A program made the translations under genes and the position numbers. The notes beneath the pieces are model-generated. The model was not told where the DNA came from. It searched no databases and worked only from the letters and a program-made list of their open reading frames with translations. From positions 10,104,501 through 10,168,500 of the forward strand of contig NC_092520.1 of the NCBI RefSeq assembly GCF_037038585.1: 64,000 bases of DNA, in the 5' to 3' direction. Shown one piece after another: positions 14,735 to 26,510 of this stretch (the first letter of the stretch is position 1; every line of letters starts with the position of its first letter). Source of the stretch: Patagioenas fasciata (taxonomy: Eukaryota > Chordata > Aves > Columbiformes > Columbidae).

Positions 14735-15845
14735 TTGACATGGAAAGACACCTCTGTATATGGCCTAGTATAATTCCTTGCTCAAAGAAGGATCAGCTAA
14801 AGCTGGTGTCCCAAGGCCGTGTTTAGTTGGGTTTTGAATATCTTCCATGATCACCACTCTACAACCTCTGTGGACAACCTGTGCCAGTGTTTGACCACAC
14901 TCACTGTGAAACAGTTTTGTCTTCAACTAAGCGGTATCTCCTGTATTTCAGTTTTTCTCACTGCATCTTGTCCTGTCACTTGGTGTTACTGAGAAGAATT
15001 TATCTCCATCTTTACTTCTTCCTTCACTCCACATATTTCTACACATTGACAGGATTCCCCCTGAGATTTCTCATCTTCAGGTTGATCAGTCACAGTTCTC
15101 TCAGCCTCTCCTCATATGTCAGATTCTCCAAGCCCTTCCTGGCTTTTTCCTGGACTCACTCCAGTATGCACGTCTCTTAAACTAGGGTGCCCAGCACTGG
15201 ACACAGCACTGCAGATGTGTCTGACTTGCCTTGTGACCTGTGGTGATGCTCTACCTAATTCAGCCCAGGAGTCAGTTGACTTCCTTTGCTGCAAGGGTCC
15301 ATTGCTGCCTCTTGTTCAATTTGGTGTCTGCCAGGATGCCCTGGTCCTTATCTGCAAAGCTACTTTCCAGCTGTCAGTCTCAGCTTGCTCTGGTGCCTGG
15401 GGTTATTTTTCACCAGGAGAAGGACTTGACATTTCCCTTTCTTGGGCTTAATGAAGTTGCTATTGGCCCAATACCCCAGCTAGTAAGGTCCCTCTGAATG
15501 GCAGCATCAGCCACTCCTCCCAGTTTTGCATTGCCTGCGGACTTGCTGAGAGTGTGGCCTGCCCCATCATCTAAATCCTTAGTTAAGATGTGAGGCAGTG
15601 TGGACCCAAATATTAACACCTGGGGTAAACCACTACTGACTGGTCTCCAGCTGGGCTGATCACCACCCTTTGAGTCCAGCAGTTCAGCCAATTTTCAGTC
15701 TACCTCACTGTTCATTTATGTAGTTCTTACTTCATCAGTTTGTCTGTGAGGATGTTATGGGAGACATGGTTGAAAGCCTTGCTAAACTCAAGGTGAGCAA
15801 CACCCACTGTTCTCCTTGCCCATTGAACCAATCAGTTCAGCCACC
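14735..15845 (-). mobile_element. CR1 LINE fragment, degraded
   Basis: On the minus strand this reads as the 3' part of a CR1 element: the end of the reverse transcriptase frame and the following region. Short remnants of CR1 protein are visible, for example AKLGGVADAAIQRDL around 15480-15540, equivalent to the segment just after the catalytic FADD box. The plus-strand text 'ctctcagcctctcctcatatg' and 'gcccagcactggacacagca' also matches the standard CR1 pattern. Frames are broken by many indels and the terminal octamer repeat is not clear, so this is an old copy. Both edges are approximate. Confidence 0.8.
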
Positions 15846-17796
15846 TGAATTATTTATTTTTCCTCTGCAAAATACTGAGTCTTTCTAACTGACAATTAAA
15901 TGGACTGGAAATTGCAGTCAGATTTATGCATTCTCAGTTCCATTCCCACAGATGCTACTGTCAGGAAGAAACTGGACTTTGAGAAAGGCTACTTTACCTC
16001 CCACTGAAGACTGACAGTAAAAGTAATGCTGCTCCCCTAATTGTAGATGTCTAAAGATGAGTCTTTATACTAGTCATATATTTTCCCTGTTACATAGAAT
16101 GACAGAGCATGAGACATCTCTGGACAACAGCTTTTCCAGACTCGGTATAAGTGTCTAAGCTGAGAGGAGAAAATTTCTTCTTAGAAGTAGTTGTCTATTT
16201 ACATCGACCATCTACGGAGTCCAGATTAAATGATGCCTATAGATTTTATAAAGATTAAAAATGCTTTAATCATGTCCACATCCTTAATGCTTTACTGATG
16301 TAGAACACCACCATGCTCTACACATCGCCAGGGCAAATAGGGAGAAAGGGGTAAAGTATCAGCCTGTGGAGACTTGATCCCAACCACTGGCATGGACTTC
16401 TGCTGCCATAAAGGAACTGTGTTTCATCCAAGACTGACAGTATGGAGAATAATCCTTCCCCTTATACTTTGGCCCAGCCCTCTGCAGTGCAGGGGAACAA
16501 AGCAGCAGCAGCAAAATGTCTCCTTGCAGGGCTGACTAAGAGCATCTACATTAGGGCTGCTGCCAATGCAAGTGTAAGTGACACGCTATTGATGCTTCTA
16601 TGTTAGCAGAGCGACATCAGACAGCCTTCATCAACAGAGATGCTCTGTATACATTTGGATCCTTATCTGCTTATTTTACTGCTTATTGCTCCCTCTTTTC
16701 TCCTCTGTCTCACTAAACTCAGGGCCACCTCATCATAAACATGTTCTTCTCTGATGATATTCATGGTGCAACACAATTGCACCAATTGCAGCATGATTAT
16801 CATCAGAATTCAGCTCTGGCAGAGAAATGATAAGAGCCCTCACTGCAGTTAGATCAATTAATCTGCAAAGAAATGCTCACCCTGCAGACTGAGAATGGAA
16901 TACATTAGCACAAAAGAGTCTGTAAGTTTTTGTCAATATAACATGTAATAGTTCATTATTCAGAGGAACTAAAGAAAGGTTTTTACCAATTTCAATAAAT
17001 CCATTTAGACATTACATAAATGCATGAGATTGCATCTAGTGTCTGTTATAATAGGTCAGCATTATAGAAAACTTCTCCATTACAATAACGGTATGCCAGA
17101 TCTGGAATATATTATTCTAGAATAGCCAAGACTGGAACACATTAATACATAAAGATGAAAGAAGCTATAATACCTAAGGTATTTCTGTCTGCTGCAGAAA
17201 TGTGTCTTCCATATAGAAAGTAGTGAACCATCTTTCCAATGTATTAGACTTTAACTGTCCTGCAAGAGATACTTTTCACAACAGTGTTATATGAATGGCA
17301 GTATCCACAGCACACTCCTCCTTGTAGCAGGAGTCATTTCTGATTCTGGTATTACAATTACTAGTTGAATTGCCTTAATTTTAAGTAATTGTAGGAGCTC
17401 CAGTTCCATAGACATGTAAACAAAATTTTGCAGTTTGATTGGCTGAATAGGACCCTTGTGTCACGTTTTTGAGTGCACATACTCCCTAGATTGCCCTATG
17501 CCATGGGCCAAACATCACTTTTGAATATTTCAAATTTATCGTGAGGTATTTCATAGACATCCAGTTATGTTTTTCTGTGCATTGTTGTAAAAAAATATGT
17601 TTACATTTGAAGATTTTACTGTCCATTTTTGATATAAATCTCAAGGTACTGCTGGCACCACAGTACCTTTTGTAATTTTATTGTTATCTTTCACTACCCA
17701 CAGGCAAGTGAGTGCCTGATGATCTGAGTGTGAGCTACGGCCTCAATTACTGGTAACTATAATAATTTCAAATGGTCCAAAACAGTGAGGCAGTTA
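15846..17796. other. Non-coding DNA containing one hairpin
   Basis: No coding exon or mobile element is recognised. The only distinct structure is the inverted repeat at 16750-16807, listed separately. Confidence 0.45.
16750..16807. other. Imperfect inverted repeat (hairpin-forming)
   Basis: The arms 16750-16771 and 16786-16807 can pair at 20 of 22 positions, with mismatches at 16760/16797 and 16766/16791, around a 14-base loop. The left arm begins 'tctgatgatattcatg' and the right arm ends 'catgattatcatcaga'. Pairing does not clearly continue outside the arms, so the stem is shorter than a typical microRNA precursor. It could be the remnant of a small inverted-repeat element or a structured RNA, but nothing identifies it as a known gene. 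Confidence 0.6.
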
Positions 17797-19826
17797 CAGA
17801 ATAACAGATTCACAGAATGTCAGGGATTGGAAGGGACCTCAAAAGCTCATCCAGTCCAATCCCCCTGCCGGAGCAGGAACACCCAGATGAGGTTACACAG
17901 GAAGGTGTCCAGGTGGGTTCTGAATGTCTCCAGAAAAGGAGACTCCACAACCTCCCTGGGCAGCCTGGTCCAGTGTCTGTCACCCTCACTGTGAAGTTTC
18001 TTCTCAAATTTAAGTGGAACCTCTTGTGTTCCAGTTTGAACCCATTACCCCTTGTCCTACCGTTGGTTGTCACCAAGATGAGTCTGGCTCCATCCTCATG
18101 ACACTCACCCTTTATGTATTTGTAAACATTAATGAGATCACCCCTCAGTCTCCTCTTCTCCAAGCTAAAGAGCCCCAGCTCTCTCAGCCTTTCCTCACAC
18201 GGGAGATGCTCCACTCCCTTGATCATCTTTGTTGCCCTGCGCTGGACTCTCTCCAGCAGTTCCCTGTCCTTCTGGAACTGAGGGGCCCAGAACTGGACAC
18301 AATATTCCACATGTGGTCTCACCAGGGCAGAGTAGAGGGGAAGGAGAACCTCTATCGACCTATCAACCACCTCCTTCTATTACACCCCAGGATGCCATTG
18401 GCCTTCTTGGCCACAAGGGGACAGTGCTGGCTCATGGTCACCCTACTGTCTACCAGGGCTCTCAAGTTCCTTTCCCTTACACTGCTCTCTAATAAGTCAT
18501 TCCCCAATTTATACTGGAACCTGGGCTTGTTCCTGCCCAGATGCAAGACTCTACACTTGCCCTTGTTATATTGAACTAAATTTTTCCCTGCCCAGCTTTC
18601 CAGCCTGTCCAGGTCTCTGGATGGCAGCACAGCCTCTGGTGTGTCAGCCACTCCTCCCAGCTTGGTGTCATCAGCAAACTTGCTGATAGTACACTCTATT
18701 CCCTCATCCAAGTCATTTATGAATATATTGAATAATACCGGCCCCAGTACTGACCCTTGAGGCACTCCATTTGATACAGTCCTCCAACTGGACTCTGCCT
18801 CGTTGACCACAACTCCCTGACTTCTTCCCTTCAGCCAGTTCACAGTGCACCTCACTACCTGCTCATCCAGACCGCACTCCCTCAGTTTAGCTGTGAGGAT
18901 GCTGTGGGAGACTGTGTCAAATGCTTTACTGAAGTCAAGGTAGATCACATCCACTACTCTGCCATCATCTATCGACCTCCTTATGTCCTCATAAAAGGCG
19001 ATGAGCTTGGTCAAGCACGACTTCCCCTTGGTGAAGCCATGTTGACTGCCCCTAATGACCCTCTTATTCTTGATTTGCCTTGAGATGACACCAAGGATAA
19101 GTTGTTCCATCAGTTTCCCAGGGATGGAGGTGGGGCTGACCGGTCTATAGTTACCTGGGTCCTCCTTCTTGCCCTTTTTGAAGACTGGAGTGACATTTGC
19201 TTTCCTCCAGTCCTTAGGCACCTCTCCCGTTTCCCAAGACTTGGCAAAGATGACGGAGAGTGGTCCAGCAATGACCTCAGCCAGCTCCCTCAGCACCCAT
19301 GGGTGCATCCCATCACAACCCATGGATTTATGGATGTCCAGATTGCTTAACTGGTCCCTAAGCCAGTCCTCATCAACTAAGGCAAACTCCTCCATTGTCC
19401 TGGCTTCCTCTGGGGCCTCAGTGTTAGGGGCTCCTCAGGACAACCTCCGGCAGAGTATACAGAGACAAAGAAGGCATTCAGTAACTCTGCCTTCTCTGTA
19501 TCTTCTGTCAGCAGGGCACCCACCTCATTCATCAGCGGGCCTACATTGCCTCTGGTGTTAGTTTTATCTGCCACGTATTTGAAAAAGCCCTTTCTGTTGT
19601 CCTTGACCCCTCTCGCCAGGTTTAATTCTAAGGAGGCCTTAGTTTTCCTAGTTGCCTCCCTACACCCTCTGACAACAGCCTTATATTCTTCCCAAGTGTC
19701 CAGCCGTCCTTCCATGATCTGTAAACTCTCCTCTTCCACTTGAGCTTACCCAGCAGTTCCCTGTTTAACCACCCTGTGGGATGAGATTGCTTTGCTGTTA
19801 TCTGGACTGCAACTTCCACATGGACT
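17797..19826 (-). mobile_element. CR1 LINE, about 2 kb, 5'-truncated
   Basis: This is the longest CR1 copy in the window, inserted in minus orientation. Its 3' end is at about 17797, where the plus strand reads 'acagattcacagaatgtc', the reverse complement of a variant CR1 terminal repeat. The body encodes the C-terminal part of ORF2 including most of the reverse transcriptase. The element stops near 19826, inside ORF2, so the endonuclease domain and ORF1 are missing. Such 5' truncation is normal for CR1 insertions. It is much less degraded than the other copies here, suggesting a younger insertion. Confidence 0.95.
17810..19819 (-). pseudogene. CR1 ORF2 reverse transcriptase remnant, frameshifted
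   Basis: The ORF2 reading is split over at least four segments in different frames (about 19819-19628, 19739-19377, 19395-18352 and 18370-17810), so no intact protein can be made. The largest segment, 347 codons, holds recognisable reverse transcriptase blocks in order: GNYRPVSPTSIPGKLMEQ, QHGFTKGKSC, VIYLDFSKAFDTV, NGVPQGSVLGP and the catalytic FADDTKLGG. The next segment carries the CR1 C-terminal block [17 protein letters not shown]. In an active element this protein copies its RNA into DNA at a nicked target site. The missing N-terminus and the frameshifts make this copy dead. Confidence 0.92.
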
Positions 19827-21585
19827 TATTTTTTTAAATTTAATTGTTTACCTTGAGAAATACTGCTGTGAAATCATTGCCATTGGTATTGACCTTTATA
19901 GTAACCTACATTCTTAATTAAAGCCAAGAAATAGAGTGTAATTATATTTATTAGCCAGATATTTTAAAAACCATATTTTTCCTGACCTGAATCTACTGAG
20001 CTTTTAGCTATCTAGTTCTACAGCCAGTCCATAGGAAGGAGAATGTGAGATAGCTGCACCAAGGATAGTCAGTTTCAAAGTCCTTACAGTTTTTTTGCCA
20101 TACTGGGAATAAGTTATGTATCTTTACATATGCTGTATCCTTAAAGATGCGGTCATTTCAAAAAAATCAGATATTTAAATGTTGAACTCAATAAAAGATG
20201 AAAACACATCATCTTTTCTTTTTATAATTACTATTTTAGCAACCATAAAATACCAAAACGCAGTAGTAAAGAATATTCTTCCTGGCTTGCTGCCGTTTTT
20301 TTCCGAAATTCAGGTTTCTGAAGTTTTCATTAAAATTGTTAATTTTTATTTGCAACTGATATCTTTGTAGATTCCTAGGATGAGATAATTGGGCAGATGG
20401 CAGTACCTTATGGCACAATCAGATTCAAGTCCTGACTGAGTTAAATAGGAATATTTCTGAAGAGTTAGGTTCTAATCATGCTTTGTTCTTAAATGAGAAA
20501 TTGTTCTGCTATGATGGAGCTTTGGTCAATAGTTCATCACAAATTGTGACACAAACAGAAGCTGTGCAAAGGCCTCAGATCAGAAGGGGCAAGGTGATGT
20601 GATCTCAACAGAATTTATAAAGAAGCATTTAAAGTAGAGAAAAAACACATTAGAGGGAACACCAGGCAATTAATCTGCATGGCCACGGCAGGCTGAAGTT
20701 GGCTGTCTGTATAAACAGACTTGTGGGTAGAGTTTAAATTTTGGTTTACATGCTTGGAGTCCACGTGTTAGTATTTATGCATACACTCATGTATCTGGAA
20801 CCTGATAATGAAAATAACCCCAAGAGAAGAAATGATCTAAAGGCAAAAGGGAACAACTGGAAATTGATTAAGAAAATGACATAAAGGGACTCAGCCTTTT
20901 AAAGATGGTGGATTGCAAGCCAAAGGTGAAAAGAAAAAAAACCAAGAACTGAACCTATGTCATCCATGAACAAAAAATATGAAGTTAGAAAAGTTAGATC
21001 TTCTTTGTTTCATTGAAGAAGCATGAGGAGTGAATGAAACTCTGCTGTCAAGAATAATGCATAACGTGCTGGAAGAGCCAAAAAAGGTGACTAATGAGTA
21101 TTGCAACCACACACACGTGAGGCTTTAGAGAGATTTTAAAAAAAAAAAAAAGCAAGGAGCAGAAAAGAGAATATATACCAGAGTGCAGAACTTCTGCATC
21201 TATGTGGACCTTTGGGGGCATTACATTTTATGGCAATAAGGCACAACCTTATTAGAGGCAGCATCATAGGCAAGGCAGTTGGTTCAAGGTTTTGGAACAT
21301 GCTTTTGAGAGAGAGAGAGGTCCAGAAAGACCTCATCCACTATCAAGGCCAGAAGAATTTGTCCACTGAAGGACTGAAGACAGCAATAGCCAGTAGCTCA
21401 GAATAAGTTCACAGGACTAAGAAAAAGAACCTTTACTTTGGACAGAGACAAGAGTATCAGGAAGATAAATAGCACAATCCAGTCTATAAACCATAGAAAT
21501 CAACAGGAAAGTGAAAGTAAAAATACCTGAACAATGGCCCCTGCAGTAAATAGGGTTTGAAAAGAATCATTTAATGTCACATTCT
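19827..21585. other. Non-coding DNA, no gene seen
   Basis: AT-rich sequence with no exon, RNA gene or mobile element that I can support. Toward the right end it becomes purine-rich on the plus strand (many 'gaaag' and 'agaga' runs) before the GGAA array starts. Confidence 0.45.
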
Positions 21586-22948
21586 AAGGAAGGAAGGAAG
21601 GAAGGAAGGAAGGAAGGAAGGGAGGAAGAGAGGAAGGGAGGAAGAGAGGAAGGGAGGAAGAGAGGAAGGAAGGAAGAGAGGAAGGAAGGAAGAGAGGAAG
21701 GAAGGAAGAGAGGAAGGAAGAGAGGAAGGAAGGAAGAGAGGAAGGAAGGAAGAGAGGAAGGAAGGAAGAGAGGAAGGAAGAGAGGAAGGAAGGAAGAGAG
21801 GAAGGAAGAGAGGAAGGAAGAGAGGAAGGAAGGAAGGAAGAGAGGAAGGAAGGAAGGAAGGAAGGAAGGAAGGAAGAGAGGAAGGAAGGAAGGAAGAGAG
21901 GAAGGAAGGAAAAGAGGAAGGAAGAGAGGAAGGAAGAGAGGAAGGAAGGAAGAGAGGAAGGAAGAGAGGAAGGAAGAGAGGAAGGAAGAGAGGAAGGAAG
22001 GAAGGAAGAGAGGAAGAGAGGAAGAGAGGAAGGAAGGAAGGAAGGAAGGAAGGAAGGAAGGAAGGAAGGAAGGAAGGAAGGAAGGAAGGAAGGAAGGAAG
22101 GAAGGAAGGGAGGAAGGGAGGAAGGGAGGGAGGAAGGAAGGAAGGAAGGAAGGAAGGAAGGGAGGAAGGGAGGAAGGGAGGGAGGAAGGGAGGGAGGAAG
22201 GGAGGGAGGGAGGAAGGGAGGAAGGGAGGAAGAGAGGAAGGAAGGAAGAGAGGAAGGAAGGAAGAGAGGAAGGAAGGGAGGAAGGAAGAGAGGAAGGAAG
22301 GAAGAGAGGAAGGAAGGAAGAGAGGAAGGAAGGAAGAGAGGAAGGAAGAGAGGAAGGAAGGAAGAGAGGAAGGAAGAGAGGAAGGAAGAGAGGAAGGAAG
22401 GAAGAGAGGAAGGAAGGAAGAGAGGAAGGAAGAGAGGAAGGAAGGAAGAGAGGAAGGAAGAGAGGAAGGAAGAGAGGAAGGAAGGAAGGAAGAGAGGAAG
22501 GAAGGAAAAGAGGAAGGAAGAGAGGAAGGAAGAGAGGAAGGAAGGAAGAGAGGAAGGAAGAGAGGAAGGAAGAGAGGAAGGAAGAGAGGAAGGAAGGAAG
22601 GAAGAGAGGAAGAGAGGAAGAGAGGAAGGAAGAGAGGAAGGAAGAGAGGAAGGAAGAGAGGAAGGAAGAGAGGAAGGAAGGAAGGAAGAGAGGAAGAGAG
22701 GAAGAGAGGAAGGAAGGAAGGAAGGAAGGAAGGAAGGAAGGAAGGAAGGAAGGAAGGAAGGAAGGGAGGAAGGGAGGAAGGGAGGGAGGGAGGGAGGGAG
22801 GAAGGGAGGGAGGAAGGGAGGGAGGGAGGGAGGAAGGGAGGGAGGAAGGGAGGGAGGGAGGGAGGGAGGAAGGAAGGAAGGAAGGAAGGAAGGAAGGAAG
22901 GAAGGAAGGAAGGAAGGAAGGAAGGAAGGAAGGAAGGAAAAGAAGGAA
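21586..22948 (+). repeat. GGAA/GAGAGGAA purine satellite array, 1.36 kb
   Basis: The plus strand is purely A and G from about 21586 to 22948. It is built from GGAA units, GAGAGGAAGGAA-type units and GGGAGGAA/GGGA units in blocks. Two long open frames on the minus strand (Leu-Pro-Ser-Phe repeats) and one on the plus strand (Arg-Lys-Gly-Glu repeats) are artefacts of the repeat. A rare variant, GGAAAAGAGG, occurs at 21908 and again at 22504, and roughly 115 bases after it are identical in both places. So the array contains an internal duplication offset by 596 bp. Assemblies of such tracts are often wrong in length. Confidence 0.97.
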
Positions 22949-24784
22949 TGGACGAACCTTGCTTTCTACAGTAACCACTATGAAGAGAGCAAGCCTGGCA
23001 GATCCCAAGGTTCTCGCTGCACTGAAAAAGAAGGATGCTGCATTTTATATTCTGTTTTTCCATTAAAGAGTACTTTGTTTCCTGATAGATGGTGCAGCTG
23101 ATCAAAATATCAACCCACTAAAATGATAAAAGGCAATGTTTGGCTGGAGGAAATGTGGCCAAGTAAAGGGCATAAGCAACACAGGCAATCTAAAGCTGTT
23201 AGTAAAAGAAACAAAGAGGACAATCAATAAACTTTGTTCCTTGGAGTTCCTTGGAACTGTAATGCAGGATTATCATTGAACACAAACCTCAGCTTCAACT
23301 TAGCTCCTTAGTAAACTTTCAGTGTAACTAAAATCCTGGTATGAGAGAAGAGGAAGAAAAGTCGTGGTGAACTTGGTCACCATTTTAACAGATTATGTCC
23401 TTTAAGAAGGAAATTCAGAGACCAAAAAAAAAATTAAAACTCCACAAACTGTCACTGAGCTCACTCACACGCACAATTCCTTTAATTTGGAGGGAAGCCT
23501 GAAGGTCACAATAACACACTTATTGAATTTAGCACTGAGCATGGTAGCAGTGTAACTTGGCCAGGTTAGCTGCATTGGTTGAAAGACATTTAGCATACAA
23601 TATGCAAGAAGTCAATGCTTATCATGAGTGACTAAAGAAGTTCCACTAGATTTACCCAGGGTGAAAATCATGCAGTACTCTGAGTAACATAAGCTTCCTA
23701 CTCCTCTGAAAATCTTTGAACAGGAATAGCTGGGGGAAGTCTTTGGATCTCCTCTTCATTGGAGAGGTGGTCAGTGTAAACTGAGGGACACCCTCAGCTA
23801 GACAAAATCCCAAGTGTTGGGATTTTTATTGGTGGTACTTTTACCATCAGAAAATAAATGGCATGTCACTGTGGGATGTAGCTGGCATCAGGAAACTGAA
23901 AGCATGCAGAGTGATGACAAGCATATCCCGACAGTCCTAATGAAGCAGTGAGTCACAGAACCTACCACTAAATTCAAACTGTTCAGCACCACATAGGAAC
24001 ACGAGGACAAGATGTCCTGTTCTGTGTACTCACAAAGTGACATGAAAATGGCATTGATAGTAAAGTGACTGATGGCAATGGCAACAGAGATAGGAATTAA
24101 GAAACAGTGTTGACTCATCTCTTAGATTAGAAAACACAGAGACTAGTTATGTGGTTGTCTGCTTCACATGATGGACCGTCTATTGCTGCCAAGGGGAGTT
24201 GGAGCCCCTGAGCACTGGGGATGACATCAAATAAAAACAAAATTCAAGAGCTGCCATCCAAATGCTGTGAGATGCACAGCAGATGAAGCAGAAGCAAATC
24301 AGGCAACAGTATGGACAACACTGAAGATGGGGATTTCTGACTGAAGATTGATTTTAAATTTTCCCAAACAGAGTATTGACTAAGAAGTAGAAAATGAGGA
24401 GTTGAGCAAGACTACCACAGATGTGTTAGAAAGAAAGAGGCATATAAGTAAGGCTAACACTGTAATTAAGGGGCTCTGAGCCTTAATAAGGGTTTGGAAT
24501 TGCAGTTAAGGCACATCTCTTTTGTGTGACGTATCTTAGTGACTCCTGGCTTTCACAGTTCAGCTAGTGCTTGCACTGCTAACAAATCAACCAAACTGTT
24601 ACAAGAGAAAAGGCAATGATCTCTATAATATTTGGAAACTACAAGAAGGAGCAATCTGGAGGAAGGGCTGGAAAGTTTATACATGGCTTGAAAATATTCC
24701 TCAGTTGCAGCACCTCTATAAACAGTTCTCTTTACAAACGGGTTTACAAACAGTTCTTTTTACGAACATTTACTGAAAGTGGTC
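22949..24784. other. Non-coding DNA, no gene seen
   Basis: No coding exon, RNA gene or repeat family is recognised between the purine array and the CR1 cluster. Confidence 0.45.
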
Positions 24785-25128
24785 TTTCAGTATTTAAATG
24801 GGGCTTATAACAAAATATGGGAACAAAATTTTTAGCAGAGCCTGTTGTGATAGGACAAGGGGTAATGGTTTTAAACTAAAAATGGGGAGATTCTAGACAT
24901 GAGGAAGAAATTTTTACACTGAGGGTGGTGAAACCCTGGCACAAGTTGCCCAGAGAGGTGGTGGATGCCCCATCCCTGGAGACATCCCGGACCAGGCTGG
25001 ATGGAGCTCTGAGCAACCTGATTTGGGTGAAGATGTCCCTGCTCATGGCAGGGGTTGGACTGGATGAGCTTTGAAGGTCCCTTCCAAACCGAACTCTTCT
25101 ATGATGCTGATTCTATGATTCTATGATA
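24785..25128 (+). mobile_element. CR1 LINE 3' end, plus orientation
   Basis: A clear CR1 3' terminus. It runs from 'agcctgttgtgataggacaa' through 'gaaaccctggcacaagttgc' and 'ctgctcatggcaggggttgg' to the diagnostic terminal repeats 'gattctatgattctatgat' near 25110-25128. It is truncated at its 5' end within the last part of ORF2. The bases at 24785-24840 are a weaker match to the preceding CR1 segment. Confidence 0.93.
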
Positions 25129-25909
25129 AGGTTAGTTTTGCAAACACTGTGTTGTGATATTATCCTGTATATCCTATATGTAGTGTTGCAGATATTGCTT
25201 ATAATAAATTTTAACTTGTCAGCTGTGTCCATTGCAGTTTTTTATGTTATCCCTTTTTGAGATGCCCATTACCACAAATCTTTGGTATGTTAAAATAATA
25301 AATTACTAATTCAGAAGAGCTCATCAGCTTGATCATATACTCCAGAGCTGACTCTTGGAAGGTTTCTGTAAAGAAGACATGCTGCATTCATCTAATGTAT
25401 GTTGAGCATATATCTTTCTTGCTTTCATCACTTTGGCAATGAAAACTTCTGTTGGCATAGTGCAGTGACTTCAAAAATCTTATGAGAGAAGGTCAGCACC
25501 TCTGATTCATTCTCAGTTTAAAAAGTGGTAATTGCATTAGAGTTTATTTAGGCATTGATTATGTGTATCAGTGATTACTTGGAACAACATACTAGTTTGC
25601 AGAATATGTTTTAGCCAAACTCTCATCTTTTTCCACAGGAAAAAAAAAAAAAAGATCTTGGAGGTGTAGCAGAGAAAGACTAGAAAGACATCAAGTTGTC
25701 CAGAGCATCTCCCTAGACAGAGAAGGAGGATACAAGGGGCAAGCAATTATGTCTAGTTTTGCACCGTACGAGGCCTTTAAACTCTTTTAGATCAAATAAG
25801 GCTCACAGTGAAAGCTGTCTCAGATTACACCTGACCTGCTCTATGCTAGTTCCCTCCCAGAGATAACCTACATTGCTTGCTAGTTCACCTGTGGCTTCAT
25901 AGCAGCCCT
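25129..25909. other. Spacer between two CR1 fragments
   Basis: AT-rich sequence without recognised features. It includes a 14-base A run near 25640. Confidence 0.4.
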
Positions 25910-26176
25910 TTGTACTTAAGAGGGGCCTATAAGAAAGATGGGGGCAGACTTTTTAGCAGGGCCTGTTGTGACAGGACAAGGGGTAATGGTTTTAAACTAA
26001 AAGAGGGTAGATCCATGAGGAAGAAATACTTTACAAATGAGGGTGGTGAAACCCTGTCCCAGGTTGCCCAAAGGGGTGGTGGATGCCCCATTCCTGGCGA
26101 CATCCCAGGCCAGGCTGGACAGGGCTCTGAGCAACCTGATCTGGTGAAGATGTCCCTGCTCATGGCAGGTGGGGGA
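25910..26176 (+). mobile_element. CR1 LINE fragment lacking its 3' terminus
   Basis: This is the same CR1 region as the copy at 24785-25128 and in the same orientation: 'gaggggcctataagaaag', 'gcctgttgtgacaggacaag' and 'cctgctcatggcagg' are all present. The match stops just after 'catggcagg', before the terminal octamer repeats. Either a deletion removed the 3' end or this is part of a rearranged duplication. Confidence 0.9.
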
Positions 26177-26423
26177 ACTTAAGTTCTCCTAAAATATTTT
26201 ATTCTGTGTAAGGCTGCATGTAGCAGTGACATAATAGTGAAAAAATAGCCATTTTACAATTATATTCTCAAGCACATTGTCCTTTATGTGCATAATGTGA
26301 TATACATAAAAGCTGTCTTTCTTGTTCTTGGCAGTAGATATATGTAATTGCTTATACAAGTGTTTTCACCTGCTGAGTGTTTTCCAGACATCTTTGTAAT
26401 GCCTTCTAAGGGTGGTAGATACA

Positions 26424-26475
26424 TAGAATCATGGAATCATAGAATAGTTTTGGTTGAAAGGGACCTTTTGGAAAT
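26424..26475 (-). mobile_element. CR1 LINE 3'-end stub
   Basis: The plus strand reads 'agaatcatggaatcatagaa' followed by 'ttttggttgaaagggacc', the reverse complement of a CR1 3' end. Only about 50 bases are present before the sequence diverges. A second, longer CR1 3' end begins just to the right at about 26511. Confidence 0.8.
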
Positions 26476-26510
26476 TAAGAATAGAAGCTTTAGGATTTAG
26501 GATTTTGAAT

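Noticed and set aside
21567..23105. Very long open frames (466-512 codons) on both strands across the GGAA array
   Set aside because: They translate the simple repeat as Leu-Pro-Ser-Phe or Arg-Lys-Gly-Glu runs. A stop-free tetranucleotide repeat gives such frames automatically.
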